64,000 bases of DNA from Fuerstiella sp041398845 (GCA_041398845.1 JAWKTZ010000007.1:1364001-1428000), one strand, 5' to 3'; shown: positions 43,401 through 52,665, numbered from the stretch's first letter. Program-made: numbers and translations. The notes: generated from the letters alone by a model not told the origin.

Positions 43401-45869
43401 CTATGTTTGCTGATGACTGATAATCGATTCCTCCACTCGGAATTCTTCTGAAGCCAGTCGCCTGAGTTCGAGTGACTGCCCGTCCGACGCGCTGGTGATT
43501 TGCGCAAATCCGGGCACGTGAATGTCTATTTCCGGTGCGTCTCTGTGCCAGTGGCCGTCAACGACCAGCATCGGATGCGTCTGCGGCTGAACAATGCGCA
43601 CGCTGACTCGCCCCCACGGCGTGAGCGTCGGGCCGAAGGCGATGTCGTGATCCTGCTGAAACCATTCGCGGAACAGCCCTGATCCGATCACAAGGCGGTC
43701 GGCTTCTTCCCGCACAAAGCAGTTGCGCAGCATCATCACCCATTCGGCAGCCGCCCAGCCATGCTGACCGTCCCCCATGCAGCCGCCCAGAGTGCGCGGG
43801 TGAATGGCTTCCGGCCACTGTCCTGTCGGCGAAGCCAGATCAGCCACCGCGTCAACCAGAGTTCGCCAGCGTGGATCACCGTTCCGGAGCAGTGTCTGAG
43901 CAATTGCGAGCGTCAGGTAGGTATTGATTCCGGAATGGATCATGTCCTGCATGAAGCCTCCGCGATAAAAATGTTTCGCGATCAGGGCATCCACCGTGGC
44001 CAGAATCATCGGGTCGTTGGCGGGCGTGAGTTGCAGTGGATAATCTGCCACCAGCGACCCAACGGCACCGGCATCCATCCGGCGATAAGGCGATGCCGGG
44101 ATGCCGCGATGTCCGTCCCGTTGCTTCCGAGAATCAGCCGACGTTGACGGAAGTCCGGAAGAATCCTGCGCCGCACGGCGTCCGTGTTCCCGAAGTCCGG
44201 GTTCCGGAAGTCCGGGTTCCCGAAGTCCGGGTTCCGGACGACTTCGTTCCGGAAGACTTTGTTCAATCGCCTCATGCAGTTCGTTTGCAATCCGCGACGC
44301 CTTCGCGGCCTTGTGGTCCTGACCGGCATCTCGCCAGATCTCTGCAGCCGCTCGCAGACCCGCTTCGGCCCAGAAATCGTCCCAGTAGTAGAAGTCGTTC
44401 GGGCCGAGATGTTCCGCGCTGAAACCCGCCGGCAGCAATCCGGCATGGCGACAGTCGGCATGGCCGTCGACTCGCTTCTGATCAATCCACGACACCGCCC
44501 GATCCAGCATTCCCATCAGATCTGACGGCAGCAGACTGTGTGTGAGCCGGCGGTATCGATTCAGCACCCACAGCACCTGTCCGTTGGAATCCCATTCGCC
44601 TTCCTGAGATCGAAAGTAGCCGTTTCGCAACTGTCGGGCAGGAAACTCATTCAGCATGCGGCGGCACCGATCCGTGAACCCGATGTTCATCAATGCGTTC
44701 ATCATCAGGCAGGCATCGCGGAACCAGAAGCGGCGATAGGTATACGGACCGGGCACGATTTCATCGACGGACAGCAGAACCAGAGTTTTCACTGCTGCTT
44801 CGTACAGCCGTTGAATCCGGGGATCCGGGACACTGAGTGCAGCGGCATCGGCCAGAACATCTGCCCATGACGTTTCCGGGCGAAACGTTTTGGGATGTCC
44901 CTGCATCTTCAGTTCACCCTCCAGCGGAACCAGCACCACAAGCTGCATTTCGTCTTCGGAAAAATCAAAGACGGACGCCGCTGTCGCCATTCCCTGATCG
45001 CAGACTTCAACCGCAAGGTCCCCGATCGCCTGCCGGGATGTCCGGGAAGACGGATGGCGATCGATGCGGTCCGGATCGATTCGATCGACAAGGTCTCCGT
45101 CATCATAGTGCGACGACAGTAGTCGATTCGCAGCGCGGTCGGTCCGGACCTGAGTGGTCTCGTTCACCATCCAGCCTGTGTGGCCCGGCAGCGATTCCAC
45201 TCGGTCGATGAACTGGACTCCTTCCGGATTGTAGGGACGAATGGCCATCGCCAGAGTCCCGCCGCCGGAACTGGCGGCATTGACGCTGATCTTCAGCACC
45301 GGCTGACCCGTGTCGATCACCACTTCGGTCCGCTGCCGAAGGTGCAGGTCGGATTCCCACAGCGTGGTCTGCACGGCCAGTTCACCGCCTGCGGTCAAAG
45401 TCTGATCCGCATCTTCATCCAGAGTGCGGCCGGGGATCAGCCGCTTGCCATTCCCATCGCTCAGCCAGAAATCAATCGACCAGCCATCGTGCAGCGGCGT
45501 GACCAGTCCGCGAGGATCGACGATCGGATACAGCGACAGTTCCGGTAGTCCCACAGCCGTCCAGTTGCGATGAGTGAGATTAATATGACTGAATGAGAAG
45601 GCTCGCGGCAGAAACGAATCGTCGGCCGGATCAAACTGTCGTTCGACCCAGTAGGGCCAGACCCAGTCCAGGTTGTGCTGAATGGCTTTCGTATTGATCA
45701 GCCCGCGAGCATGAAAATGAATACCGGCTCGCAGCAGTTCAATGGGTTCCTGAACTTCAGACGGCTGAGAGAACTGACGAATTCGTGCCAGCCACAGCGC
45801 CGGATCCGCAATTCCGTATGCTCGAGCGGCACGGCGAACGATCATTTTCCATGGAAGAAAGCGGAACAT
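43401..45869 (-). CDS. Six-hairpin (alpha/alpha-barrel) glycosidase-like protein
   Basis: An 822-residue protein with no signal peptide. Residues about 60-330 are beta-rich like the N-terminal domain of GH15/GH63/debranching relatives. From about 360 a helical barrel contains YTYRRFWFRDACLMMNALMN near 386-405, EGEWDSNGQVLWVLNRYRRL, FYYWDDFWAEAGLRAAAEIW, GGFMQDMIHSGINTYLTLA and TGQWPEAIHPRTLGGCMGDG. A low-complexity insertion near 540-600 includes five-residue repeats (EPGLR). It probably cleaves or remodels an alpha-glucoside; the exact family is not certain. First gene of the minus-strand operon with the GT4 and phosphodiesterase genes. Start ATG at 45869. Confidence 0.75.
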   Translation of the reverse strand: MFRFLPWKMIVRRAARAYGIADPALWLARIRQFSQPSEVQEPIELLRAGIHFHARGLINTKAIQHNLDWVWPYWVERQFDPADDSFLPRAFSFSHINLTHRNWTAVGLPELSLYPIVDPRGLVTPLHDGWSIDFWLSDGNGKRLIPGRTLDEDADQTLTAGGELAVQTTLWESDLHLRQRTEVVIDTGQPVLKISVNAASSGGGTLAMAIRPYNPEGVQFIDRVESLPGHTGWMVNETTQVRTDRAANRLLSSHYDDGDLVDRIDPDRIDRHPSSRTSRQAIGDLAVEVCDQGMATAASVFDFSEDEMQLVVLVPLEGELKMQGHPKTFRPETSWADVLADAAALSVPDPRIQRLYEAAVKTLVLLSVDEIVPGPYTYRRFWFRDACLMMNALMNIGFTDRCRRMLNEFPARQLRNGYFRSQEGEWDSNGQVLWVLNRYRRLTHSLLPSDLMGMLDRAVSWIDQKRVDGHADCRHAGLLPAGFSAEHLGPNDFYYWDDFWAEAGLRAAAEIWRDAGQDHKAAKASRIANELHEAIEQSLPERSRPEPGLREPGLPEPGLREHGRRAAQDSSGLPSTSADSRKQRDGHRGIPASPYRRMDAGAVGSLVADYPLQLTPANDPMILATVDALIAKHFYRGGFMQDMIHSGINTYLTLAIAQTLLRNGDPRWRTLVDAVADLASPTGQWPEAIHPRTLGGCMGDGQHGWAAAEWVMMLRNCFVREEADRLVIGSGLFREWFQQDHDIAFGPTLTPWGRVSVRIVQPQTHPMLVVDGHWHRDAPEIDIHVPGFAQITSASDGQSLELRRLASEEFRVEESIISHQQT
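44186..44257 (-). repeat. In-frame 15-base tandem repeat inside the glycosidase-like gene
   Basis: GTTCCCGAAGTCCGG (44186-44200), GTTCCGGAAGTCCGG (44201-44215) and GTTCCCGAAGTCCGG (44216-44230), then a degenerate fourth unit to about 44257. Because 15 is a multiple of three, the frame survives and the protein carries EPGLR/EPGLP pentapeptides. Repeat number could vary between strains. Confidence 0.9.
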
Positions 45870-46191
45870 GGGGGCCTCAGTTGCTGCATTGCTGCTTCAA
45901 AGATTCACTGACGCTCAGGCCGTTCGCACGACACAGCACTGCGAACGCGGGATGCAATCTGGCAACATCATCCGTCACCGATGTCATCTGTCTGCAATGA
46001 AGCAATCCGCGTACCGTCCGCAAATCCAGAGCGATCCGAATGCACAAAGTCCGAGTTTGCGGTGTTGCAGAGACTTGAGCGTCCAGCGCGGTCGTTCGGA
46101 AGTCATTGTCGCCGCACGTTCCGCCGAGAACGGCGCGTGGGCGTGACGAGGGCAACTCAGTTTTTCACAATACAAAACCAAGTTCACAGGT

Positions 46192-46256
46192 AACCCGAAG
46201 CGTCAGCGAGGCGATTCGCTGCCGAATGCCGTCATCCCTCGCTGACGCTTCGGGTT
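46192..46256. repeat. Palindromic repeat, family A, copy 2
   Basis: Perfect 19-base arms AACCCGAAGCGTCAGCGAG (46192-46210) and their complement (46238-46256) around a 27-base spacer. The arm matches the inner arm of the 9293-9414 element except around the CAG/GAG centre. Confidence 0.93.
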
Positions 46257-46367
46257 TCCAAACACTCCAATTTGAAAAACTGCTTCGCCCTGTGGGCGTG
46301 ACACCGCTGCTTGACGACAGGACCGCTGCATGAATGTCAGACGGACTGCCGGTCCGTCCCACTCCGA

Positions 46368-46412
46368 AAGATGGCGCTTGTCAAGATGGCGCTTGTCAAG
46401 ATGGCGCTTGTC
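46368..46412. repeat. Three perfect tandem copies of a 15-base unit
   Basis: AAGATGGCGCTTGTC at 46368-46382, 46383-46397 and 46398-46412, intergenic, about 45 bases beyond the 3' end of the hybrid kinase gene. A related GATGGCG recurs nearby. A short open frame reads MALVK three times, but I take that as a by-product. Confidence 0.95.
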
Positions 46413-46456
46413 GCAGATTGCAGACGACAGGATGGCGACCGGTTGTCCGCAGTTTT

Positions 46457-48949
46457 TCAGGAGTGCTCATGTCTCCACAAAGCCAGCGCTTCAGACAGTC
46501 GTTGAGTTTCCGTCTTGAGTTCAGACAGTCGCTTCGCTGCTTTGTCAAGATCGCCGTCTCTGCACAGAGTCTCGATGCGCTGAGCCATCTGTACGGCCGT
46601 TGTGGCTTCAAAGTTGGCACACAGGCCCTTCAGGCTATGAGCCAGCCGTGTGGCCTCAGCCGCATCGTCTGAATTCAGGGCTGCGATCAACTGTTTCATC
46701 AGGCAGGGAGCGTCCTCAAGAAAATAATCGATCACACTGATGAAGATCGTCTGATCCCGGCCCATGCGATTCAGGGCCACATCGACATTCCAAAGAGGCC
46801 TGTCGGATGACGACGCCGGGAACGGAATGGATGCGGAGCGTCCTTCACGAGGTGACGTATCACGGTTCCGATACCGCCAGACACCGGATTTGGTGAACAG
46901 AGCCAGCAGCGAGTTCTCGCTGGACTCAGGGGCGGGAACAAGGCGTTCCACGGTTCTCAACAGCAGTTCGGCGTCAAGTGGTTTGGCAATATAAGCGTCC
47001 ATTCCCGCCGCCAGACACGATTCCCGGTCGCCGCGCATGGCATGAGCCGTCATGGCGACGATGGGGACACGCCGACTGTCGTTTGCATCGAGTTCTCGAA
47101 TGGCCTTTGTGGCCTGCAGGCCATCCATCACCGGCATCTGAACGTCCATCAGAATGACGTCAAACGTATCTCGTTCACACAGGTCAATCGCTTCGCGACC
47201 ATTGTGAGCAATCGTGACCTTGTGGCCGCGTTTCTTCAGAATGGCAGAGACAACTTTTTGATTCGCCGGAATGTCTTCGGCAACAAGGATGTTCAAACTG
47301 GTTTCTCCGGGAACAATCGTCTGATTCGGAGTCCGCACAACGGCGATATCTCCCACGGCCTCACGAATGCCATTCAGAAGACTCGACTGTGAAACCGGCT
47401 TTTCGACAAACGCTCCGACGGAAAGTCCGTTCGAACGTTTCCGAAACAGGTGCTGGTCCGCCGGTGACATCATCAGGATGCTCGCCCCGACCGATTCGGT
47501 GGACTGTTCAATCTGCTTCAGAAGTTCAATTCCGTCCGCGTTGGGCATGACGGCGTCCACCAGCAGCAGCGGAAAGCCTTCACCCTCCTCGGCTGCCGCT
47601 TCCAGTTGTGCGATTGCCGTTTCGGCGCTGTCGGCAGTGACGGGAATCATGGACCACGATTCCAGCATTTCCTTCAGAATGCGACGTGTTGTTTCGTTGT
47701 CGTCCACAACCAGAACGCGGGTTCCGGCCAGTTCGTCAATGGGCATTGTTTCCGTGGGAAACCGGACTTCTGTTGCGGCCGCCACTTCAGCCGTGATGGT
47801 AAAGTGGAAGCGAGAGCCCTTGCCGACCTCGCTTTCCAGCCAGATGCTTCCGTCCTGAAGGTGAACCAGTTCGCGGCAGATCGCCAGTCCAAGTCCCGTG
47901 CCGGCATAGGAACGCGTCATTGAGGCATCGACCTGCGTAAACGGAGCGAAGATACGCTGCTGATCTGCAGGACAGATTCCAATGCCCGTATCCGCCACGC
48001 AGACGTGCAACGCCACACGGTCGCCGACGTTCCATTCGGATTCATCGGATGTGTCATAGTCGACAGGTTCAATGGTGACGACCACTTCGCCGGTTTCTGT
48101 AAACTTGATGGCATTGCCGACAAGGTTCGTGACAATCTGGCGCAGACGCATCGGATCCGCGACGATTCGCATCGGCACGTCGGCATGCACCTGAGCAGCC
48201 AGCTCAAGCCCCTTTTCATGAGCTCGCAGCGACAGTGCTCGCATGGTTTCATCAAGCAGTCGACGCACTTCAAACGGCACCGGATCAAGTTCAAAACCGT
48301 CGGCTTCCAGACGCGAAAAATCCAGAATGTCGTTGATCAGAAACAACATCGTGTCGGCTGAATCCTTGGCCGTGGTCAGATATTCGCGAACCGTGTCGGG
48401 CAGATCTTCATTCAGAGCCAGTTCCGTGAGCCCCAGAATGGCATTCATCGGCGTGCGCAGTTCATGACTGATGTTGGCCATGAATTCACTCTTGGCTTTG
48501 TTGGCGTTTTCGGCGTCAATCATGGCCCGCTGGAGTTCCGCTTCCGCCTGTTTCCGCCGAGTGATATCGCGTTGTATCGTCGCCGTTCCGACAACCTCAC
48601 CACTCTCGTTGCTGAGCGGTGACATCGTAATTGAGACATTGACGATGTCGCCGTTCTTTTTCTTTCGCTGCGTTTCAAACTGTTCCAGCCGGCGACCGCG
48701 CGTCAGGGCGTTCAGAATCTCGGGCTCCTCGGACTTCATGCCGTCGGGCAGCAGAATCCGCACCGACTGACCAATGGCTTCATCGGCCGTGTATCCATAC
48801 AGACGTTCCGCGCCCCTGTTCCAACTGGTAATCATTCCGTTCAGGTCTTTGCTGAGAATCGCGTCAAAGGATGACTCAACGATCGCCGCGAGTCGTTGGC
48901 GTTCCTCACGCCATCTGCGATGTTCAGATTCCGATGCGGAAACATTCAT
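46457..48949 (-). CDS. Hybrid sensor histidine kinase with PAS, two receiver and Hpt domains
   Basis: About 830 residues without clear membrane helices, so probably a cytoplasmic sensor. Domains in order: PAS near 20-130 (IVESSFDAILSKDLNG, SWNRGAERLYGY), HisKA with His162 (NISHELRTPMNAILG), HATPase near 265-390 (NLVGNAIKFTETGEV; DTGIGI; GTGLGLAI), receiver 1 with Asp465 (LLLVDAVMPNADG), receiver 2 with Asp602 (VILMDVQMPVMDG), and Hpt near 725-820 with His771 (RLAHSLKGLCANFEA). This is a complete phosphorelay able to pass phosphate to a separate regulator. The NtrC-type regulator at 50963-52411, two genes away, is the natural candidate partner. The ATG at 48949 is preferred to an upstream extension. 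Confidence 0.93.
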   Translation of the reverse strand: MNVSASESEHRRWREERQRLAAIVESSFDAILSKDLNGMITSWNRGAERLYGYTADEAIGQSVRILLPDGMKSEEPEILNALTRGRRLEQFETQRKKKNGDIVNVSITMSPLSNESGEVVGTATIQRDITRRKQAEAELQRAMIDAENANKAKSEFMANISHELRTPMNAILGLTELALNEDLPDTVREYLTTAKDSADTMLFLINDILDFSRLEADGFELDPVPFEVRRLLDETMRALSLRAHEKGLELAAQVHADVPMRIVADPMRLRQIVTNLVGNAIKFTETGEVVVTIEPVDYDTSDESEWNVGDRVALHVCVADTGIGICPADQQRIFAPFTQVDASMTRSYAGTGLGLAICRELVHLQDGSIWLESEVGKGSRFHFTITAEVAAATEVRFPTETMPIDELAGTRVLVVDDNETTRRILKEMLESWSMIPVTADSAETAIAQLEAAAEEGEGFPLLLVDAVMPNADGIELLKQIEQSTESVGASILMMSPADQHLFRKRSNGLSVGAFVEKPVSQSSLLNGIREAVGDIAVVRTPNQTIVPGETSLNILVAEDIPANQKVVSAILKKRGHKVTIAHNGREAIDLCERDTFDVILMDVQMPVMDGLQATKAIRELDANDSRRVPIVAMTAHAMRGDRESCLAAGMDAYIAKPLDAELLLRTVERLVPAPESSENSLLALFTKSGVWRYRNRDTSPREGRSASIPFPASSSDRPLWNVDVALNRMGRDQTIFISVIDYFLEDAPCLMKQLIAALNSDDAAEATRLAHSLKGLCANFEATTAVQMAQRIETLCRDGDLDKAAKRLSELKTETQRLSEALALWRHEHS

Positions 48950-49488
48950 AAGTATCAGACAGCCTCGGGAGAAGAATTCGCTGGCCCCGAATGATAGCGA
49001 GCAGAAGGGAAGAGGCGACCAGGTTCGTTGAAAACGGATTTCGGCAGGATCGGCGCAGAATTCGTCCACGATGTTCCGCAGCATATCTCATGCCGCGCTC
49101 TGACCGAGCAGAACGCGGCGTTCGACGATGGAAACGTTATGTCGTTAACGTGGGATTTCTCTCGCTCGTGATGGAGAAACGACAAAAAGAAACAAAGACG
49201 CTTCCGGTGATCGCTGACCGCTGATCAGTCGGACTGAACGCTCAGCGATCAACTCATCACACGTTCTCACACAACCATCCACCGTCTTTATTTTCTTGGC
49301 GTTTGTTTTGGTATGAGACCTGCATCAGTGAACGTTGCATGGTCGCGGTCACAACGTTAGTGGTGGCTGAACCTGCCGACCGAACCGTTCAACGGCTCTG
49401 TCATTCCGCTCTGTTCTTTCATTCGTTTATTCACATTCCTGACAGCCCCGGCAACAGGGAGCCTGATTCCTGCATGAAGGAAAGGACC
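48950..49488. other. Divergent intergenic region between the hybrid kinase and the DUF2383-like gene
   Basis: No gene is supported. Bases 49209-49217 and 49242-49250 (GATCGCTGA/TCAGCGATC) form a short inverted repeat. A degenerate sigma-54-like sequence TGGCGTTTGTTTTGG lies at 49297-49311, but it has G in place of the conserved -12 C, so I do not call it a promoter. Confidence 0.45.
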
Positions 49489-50001
49489 ATGATCGCCCGC
49501 TACACAACTCCCGGACTGAACGAAGAAACCATCGAGTGTATGCAACGGCTGGTTCAGGCTAATATCGACAGTCGGGACAGTTATCGGAGTGCCGCCAGAC
49601 AGTTGGGTTCCGACTGGAACAGCCTGAAAGCAACCTTCGAACGGATTACTCGGGAACGAGACGAACAGGCTCGGGCTTTGCAGAGCATCCTGTGGTGCAA
49701 CTTCCGGACGGCCAGCGTCTCGCGTTCGATGTCGTCGTCGCTGCACGGAGTGCTGGTGAACCTGCGCGCCACGTTCGGAGACACACCGTCGGCTTTGCTG
49801 GATGAAGCTCTTCAGATTGAAGAAGACATCCGCCAGCAGTACGTTGACGTTCTGGACATCATTCAGGGCCGGGCGATTCGACAGTTGCTGCAGGAACAAC
49901 TGGAGGCCGTGCTGGTCTCCAACGAACGCATCCGCACCATGAATGATGTCTGCCGGAAATCCCGGAGACAATCGGAGAAGGGAAATGACGCAGCGCCGTG
50001 A
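49489..50001 (+). CDS. DUF2383/PA2169-like four-helix-bundle protein
   Basis: About 170 residues, almost entirely helical, cytoplasmic. It begins MIARYTTPGLNEETIECMQR and continues NIDSRDSYRSAARQL, SLHGVLVNLRATFGD and ALLDEALQIEEDIRQQYVDV. This follows the DUF2383 ferritin-like pattern, in which members are linked to stress responses but bind no proven metal. AAAGG eight bases before the ATG at 49489 supports this start over one five codons upstream. It lies divergent from the hybrid kinase, within a block of envelope/stress genes. The family match is moderate; a different four-helix protein is possible. Confidence 0.65.
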   Translation: MIARYTTPGLNEETIECMQRLVQANIDSRDSYRSAARQLGSDWNSLKATFERITRERDEQARALQSILWCNFRTASVSRSMSSSLHGVLVNLRATFGDTPSALLDEALQIEEDIRQQYVDVLDIIQGRAIRQLLQEQLEAVLVSNERIRTMNDVCRKSRRQSEKGNDAAP

Positions 50002-50036
50002 TGAGTTCGTTTTTCGTTGCCCCGTTTGACCGGGGT

Positions 50037-50085
50037 AAAACTCTTCACAGCGTTGGGCCAGCCCCCTTTTCGACAGCCTCCAGTT
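50037..50085. repeat. Composite repeat fragment (families D and B)
   Basis: AAAACTCTTCACAGCGTTGG (50037-50056, continuing GGC) matches the right outer arm of the palindrome at 20896-20926 with one mismatch. The following CCCCCTTTTCGACAGCCTCC resembles the right end of family B. It appears to be debris of two elements between two stress-block genes. Confidence 0.6.
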
Positions 50086-50141
50086 GCGACCGTGCATCAC
50101 GCGCGGCGTTGCCTTCCTGTGAACGAAACCGGAGTTCAGCT

Positions 50142-50897
50142 ATGAAGACTCAACCGACCATCCCCGTCCTGCTCATTGTTGCCGTTCTGACTGTGGTCGT
50201 TTTCGCCCTTGGCGGCCTGATCCTGTACGATCGCAGCCTGCCCGATGCTCCTGACGCCGATGTCTCGGAATTTGAAGCCGAGAGATTTCATGAGGTCGCT
50301 CAGACACAGATTCCTGCGGAACCACCGTTCGCAGATTCGGAACGTGGCGTTGTGGTGGAAAGTACGGACGATGTGATACGCCTTGAAGGTCGCGTGAGTG
50401 AACGAGTGTGGCCGATTGCCGACGACGCCGAAGTCTGGAAGCAGGGCGAACGGATCACGGCGACGGACATCCGTGCCGGAGAAACAGTGAGCCTGCAGGT
50501 GCAGAAGCTGGGCAGTCGACAGGACGGCTGGATTCCGACCGTCATCCGCATCAATGTCGATCCGGTCGCCGGTGTCTCGGCCGCTGATCGTGAGATTCCG
50601 GATGATGTTGCGTCAGGTCCGGAACCGGATCAGCCGATCGCTCCGCAGGGACTGCGTGAGGTCACCTTTTCCGGAACGGTCGTCGATGCCGGCGAACGCA
50701 CCGTCACAATTCGTGATCGTCTTGGCGATGAACTGAGCTACGCCATTGCGGAAACGGCCACCGTGCGGCGAGCAGACGAAGTCGGATCAGCAGACATCCT
50801 GCAGGACGGCGATCGTGTCAGACTTGTCGGCCGACGAGTAGGAGATCGGTCCTCCGGCCAGACGGTGCTCATCGATCGCATCACGGTGATGAAATAA
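50142..50897 (+). CDS. Membrane-anchored protein with two beta-rich (OB/DUF5666-like) domains
   Basis: About 251 residues: one N-terminal transmembrane helix (residues 8-30, VLLIVAVLTVVVFALGGLIL) followed by an extracytoplasmic part with two similar beta-rich stretches. One is near 75-140 (VIRLEGRVSERVWPIADDAE), the second near 180-250 (VTFSGTVVDAGERTVTIRD ... DRVRLVGRR). The repeated 'GxVxxxxxxxxTVxD' wording recalls DUF5666/OB-fold carriers, but I would not name a family. GGAG seven bases before the ATG at 50142 sets the start. It lies in the stress block and converges with the sigma-54 regulator. Confidence 0.65.
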   Translation: MKTQPTIPVLLIVAVLTVVVFALGGLILYDRSLPDAPDADVSEFEAERFHEVAQTQIPAEPPFADSERGVVVESTDDVIRLEGRVSERVWPIADDAEVWKQGERITATDIRAGETVSLQVQKLGSRQDGWIPTVIRINVDPVAGVSAADREIPDDVASGPEPDQPIAPQGLREVTFSGTVVDAGERTVTIRDRLGDELSYAIAETATVRRADEVGSADILQDGDRVRLVGRRVGDRSSGQTVLIDRITVMK

Positions 50898-50962
50898 AAA
50901 CCGCATCGCAGGACATTCTGTTAAGAACCGTCATTCGGCGGCGGTCGCACATCGCTCAAAGG

Positions 50963-52411
50963 CTATGCGTCGTCCAGAGAGACCTTTTTGTCCAGAGTGA
51001 TGCCGAACTGATTGACTCGATCGCGGATTTTTCCGCGAGTAATGCCAAGGATCTCCGCCGCTTTGGTTTGATTGCCTTCGGTTTCCTGCAGGACTCGCGT
51101 GATGAGATATCGTTCCATCTGAGCCAGCGTTTCGGCGTAGAGATCCTGTGACCGGGCTTTCAAACGGTCGTTGACAAACGGAGCCAGGTTGGAACGGACT
51201 CCGATGGGATCGCTGACGGCGGACGTTCGAGGTATGGCGGCTCCGGTGACTTCCGGCGGTAGAAACGACGGCACAATGACCGGACCGGTCGCGTTCAGCA
51301 GCGCCTGCCGCACAACACTTTGCATCTCCCGCACGTTGCCGGGCCAGGAATAGGCTTTCAGCAGAGACAGAGCTTCGGGCGAGACCCCTTCGCAGTCACG
51401 TTTTCCCATCTGCTTCGCACACACCTTCATGTAGTGCTCCAGAAGCAATGTCACATCATCTTCGCGATCACGCAGAGGCGGCAGCGTAATCGTGATGCCG
51501 TTCAGGCGATAGAACAGGTCTTCCCGGAAATCACCGTCCTCCACCATCTGATCCAGATCCAGGTTGGTGGCGGTGATGACTCGAACATCCGTCCGAATGG
51601 TTCTGTTTCCGCCGACGCGTTCAAACTCCTGGTTCTGCAGCAGTCTCAGAACCTTACCCTGAACCAGCGGCGACATGTCTCCGATTTCATCAAGGAAAAT
51701 CGTCCCTCCACTGCACGCTTCGAATTTGCCGATGCGTTGTTTGTCGGCTCCGGTAAACGATCCTTTTTCATGGCCGAACAATTCACTTTCCAGCAGAGCA
51801 TCCGGCAGGGCCGCACAGTTGACGGCCATGAAACATTCATTCGCTCGAGCACTGTTCTGATAGACGGCGCGCGCCACCAGTTCCTTGCCGGTACCGCTTT
51901 CTCCACGAATGAGCACCGGCACATTCTGAGCTGCGACGCGGCCGATCGACTTGAACACCTCCAGCATCGCCGAGCTGCGTCCGACAAATGCCTCGGCGTC
52001 AGCCGATTCCGTGTTGCTCAATGGCAGTGCGACCGGAGTGCTCATCATACGCCGCGTCGCCAGCGCCTGTTCGACCAGATCGTTCAGGGCCGGAAGGTCG
52101 AGCGGCTTGGTGACGTAATCAAACCCGCCAAGCTGCATCGCCTTGATGGCCGTCGAACTGTCGGTTCCGGACGTGATGAAAATGATCGGCAGCCTGCGAT
52201 CCGTATCACGAATCTGCTGAAACGCCTCCAGCCCCGACGTTCCGGGAAGCATGATGTCCAGCAACACGACATCCGGCGATTCCGTCTGAATGGCACGAAT
52301 TCCGTCGTCCGCTGTCAGAGCGGACGTGACATCAATGTTCATTTTTTCGAGAGACTGTCGCACCATCTCACAGACTGAGCGGTCGTCGTCGATCACCAGA
52401 ACGTTCGGCAT
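50963..52411 (-). CDS. NtrC-family sigma-54-dependent response regulator
   Basis: A 482-residue transcription activator. Receiver domain at 1-120 with Asp52 as phosphoacceptor (VVLLDIMLPGTSG). AAA+ domain near 140-375: Walker A GESGTGKE at 170-177, GSFTGA at 217-222 (the sigma-54 contact loop, Ala replaced by Ser at position two), Walker B IFLDEIGD, and the sensor/arginine region RLNGITITLPPLRDREDD. A Fis-type helix-turn-helix closes the protein (EGNQTKAAEILGITRGKIRD near 440-459). It requires sigma-54 and a phosphodonor. The nearby hybrid kinase and the two sigma-54-like promoters at 52592 and 54666 suggest that it controls the adjoining genes. Start ATG at 52411. Confidence 0.94.
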   Translation of the reverse strand: MPNVLVIDDDRSVCEMVRQSLEKMNIDVTSALTADDGIRAIQTESPDVVLLDIMLPGTSGLEAFQQIRDTDRRLPIIFITSGTDSSTAIKAMQLGGFDYVTKPLDLPALNDLVEQALATRRMMSTPVALPLSNTESADAEAFVGRSSAMLEVFKSIGRVAAQNVPVLIRGESGTGKELVARAVYQNSARANECFMAVNCAALPDALLESELFGHEKGSFTGADKQRIGKFEACSGGTIFLDEIGDMSPLVQGKVLRLLQNQEFERVGGNRTIRTDVRVITATNLDLDQMVEDGDFREDLFYRLNGITITLPPLRDREDDVTLLLEHYMKVCAKQMGKRDCEGVSPEALSLLKAYSWPGNVREMQSVVRQALLNATGPVIVPSFLPPEVTGAAIPRTSAVSDPIGVRSNLAPFVNDRLKARSQDLYAETLAQMERYLITRVLQETEGNQTKAAEILGITRGKIRDRVNQFGITLDKKVSLDDA

Positions 52412-52591
52412 AGGTTTCCGTTATCCGCAGGATTGTAACAGCACATGATTCAGGCAATGTCTGAGAATATCACAGGTGACGCGGAAAGGCGAATGAATGA
52501 ACCGGTCGCTCAGCCACCACATCGGGCGTTCAGTGCTCGCGATTGATGTCGGAACCCCGTTCAATCCCATGAAATCACGAAAACGCCTGTT

Positions 52592-52606
52592 TGGCACACC
52601 CATTGC
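52592..52606 (+). promoter_or_regulatory. Sigma-54 promoter (-24/-12), upstream of the tail-anchored orphan
   Basis: TGGCACACCCATTGC matches the consensus TGGCACR-N4-TTGC at every defined base, with the GG and GC the required ten bases apart. Transcription should begin near 52618, about 48 bases before the ATG at 52666. The sigma-54 activator gene begins 181 bases upstream, divergently, leaving room for activator sites that I could not locate. Confidence 0.85.
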
Positions 52607-52665
52607 GTCCCATGGAATGTGCTCACCCCTTTCGGTGAGCGAACATTAACGACAGGAGAAATCTC

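Larger units (their letters stand above)
45870..46456. other. Intergenic region with a family A palindrome and a 15-base triplicate
   Basis: Separates the glycosidase operon from the hybrid kinase gene. It holds the palindrome at 46192-46256 and three perfect copies of AAGATGGCGCTTGTC at 46368-46412. No gene is supported; the short frames here have no likeness to any family. Confidence 0.7.

Noticed and set aside
44036..44422. Plus-strand frame spanning the 15-base repeats (VRVPEVRVPE-type product)
   Set aside because: The 15-base repeats keep all frames open on both strands; the minus-strand enzyme frame is the real one.
46311..46505. Short frame with repeated MALVK
   Set aside because: Made by the 15-base triplicate; no Shine-Dalgarno and overlaps the end of the kinase gene.
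49297..49311. Sigma-54-like sequence before the DUF2383-like gene
   Set aside because: The -24 element is degenerate (TGGCGT) and the -12 element reads TTGG rather than TTGC.
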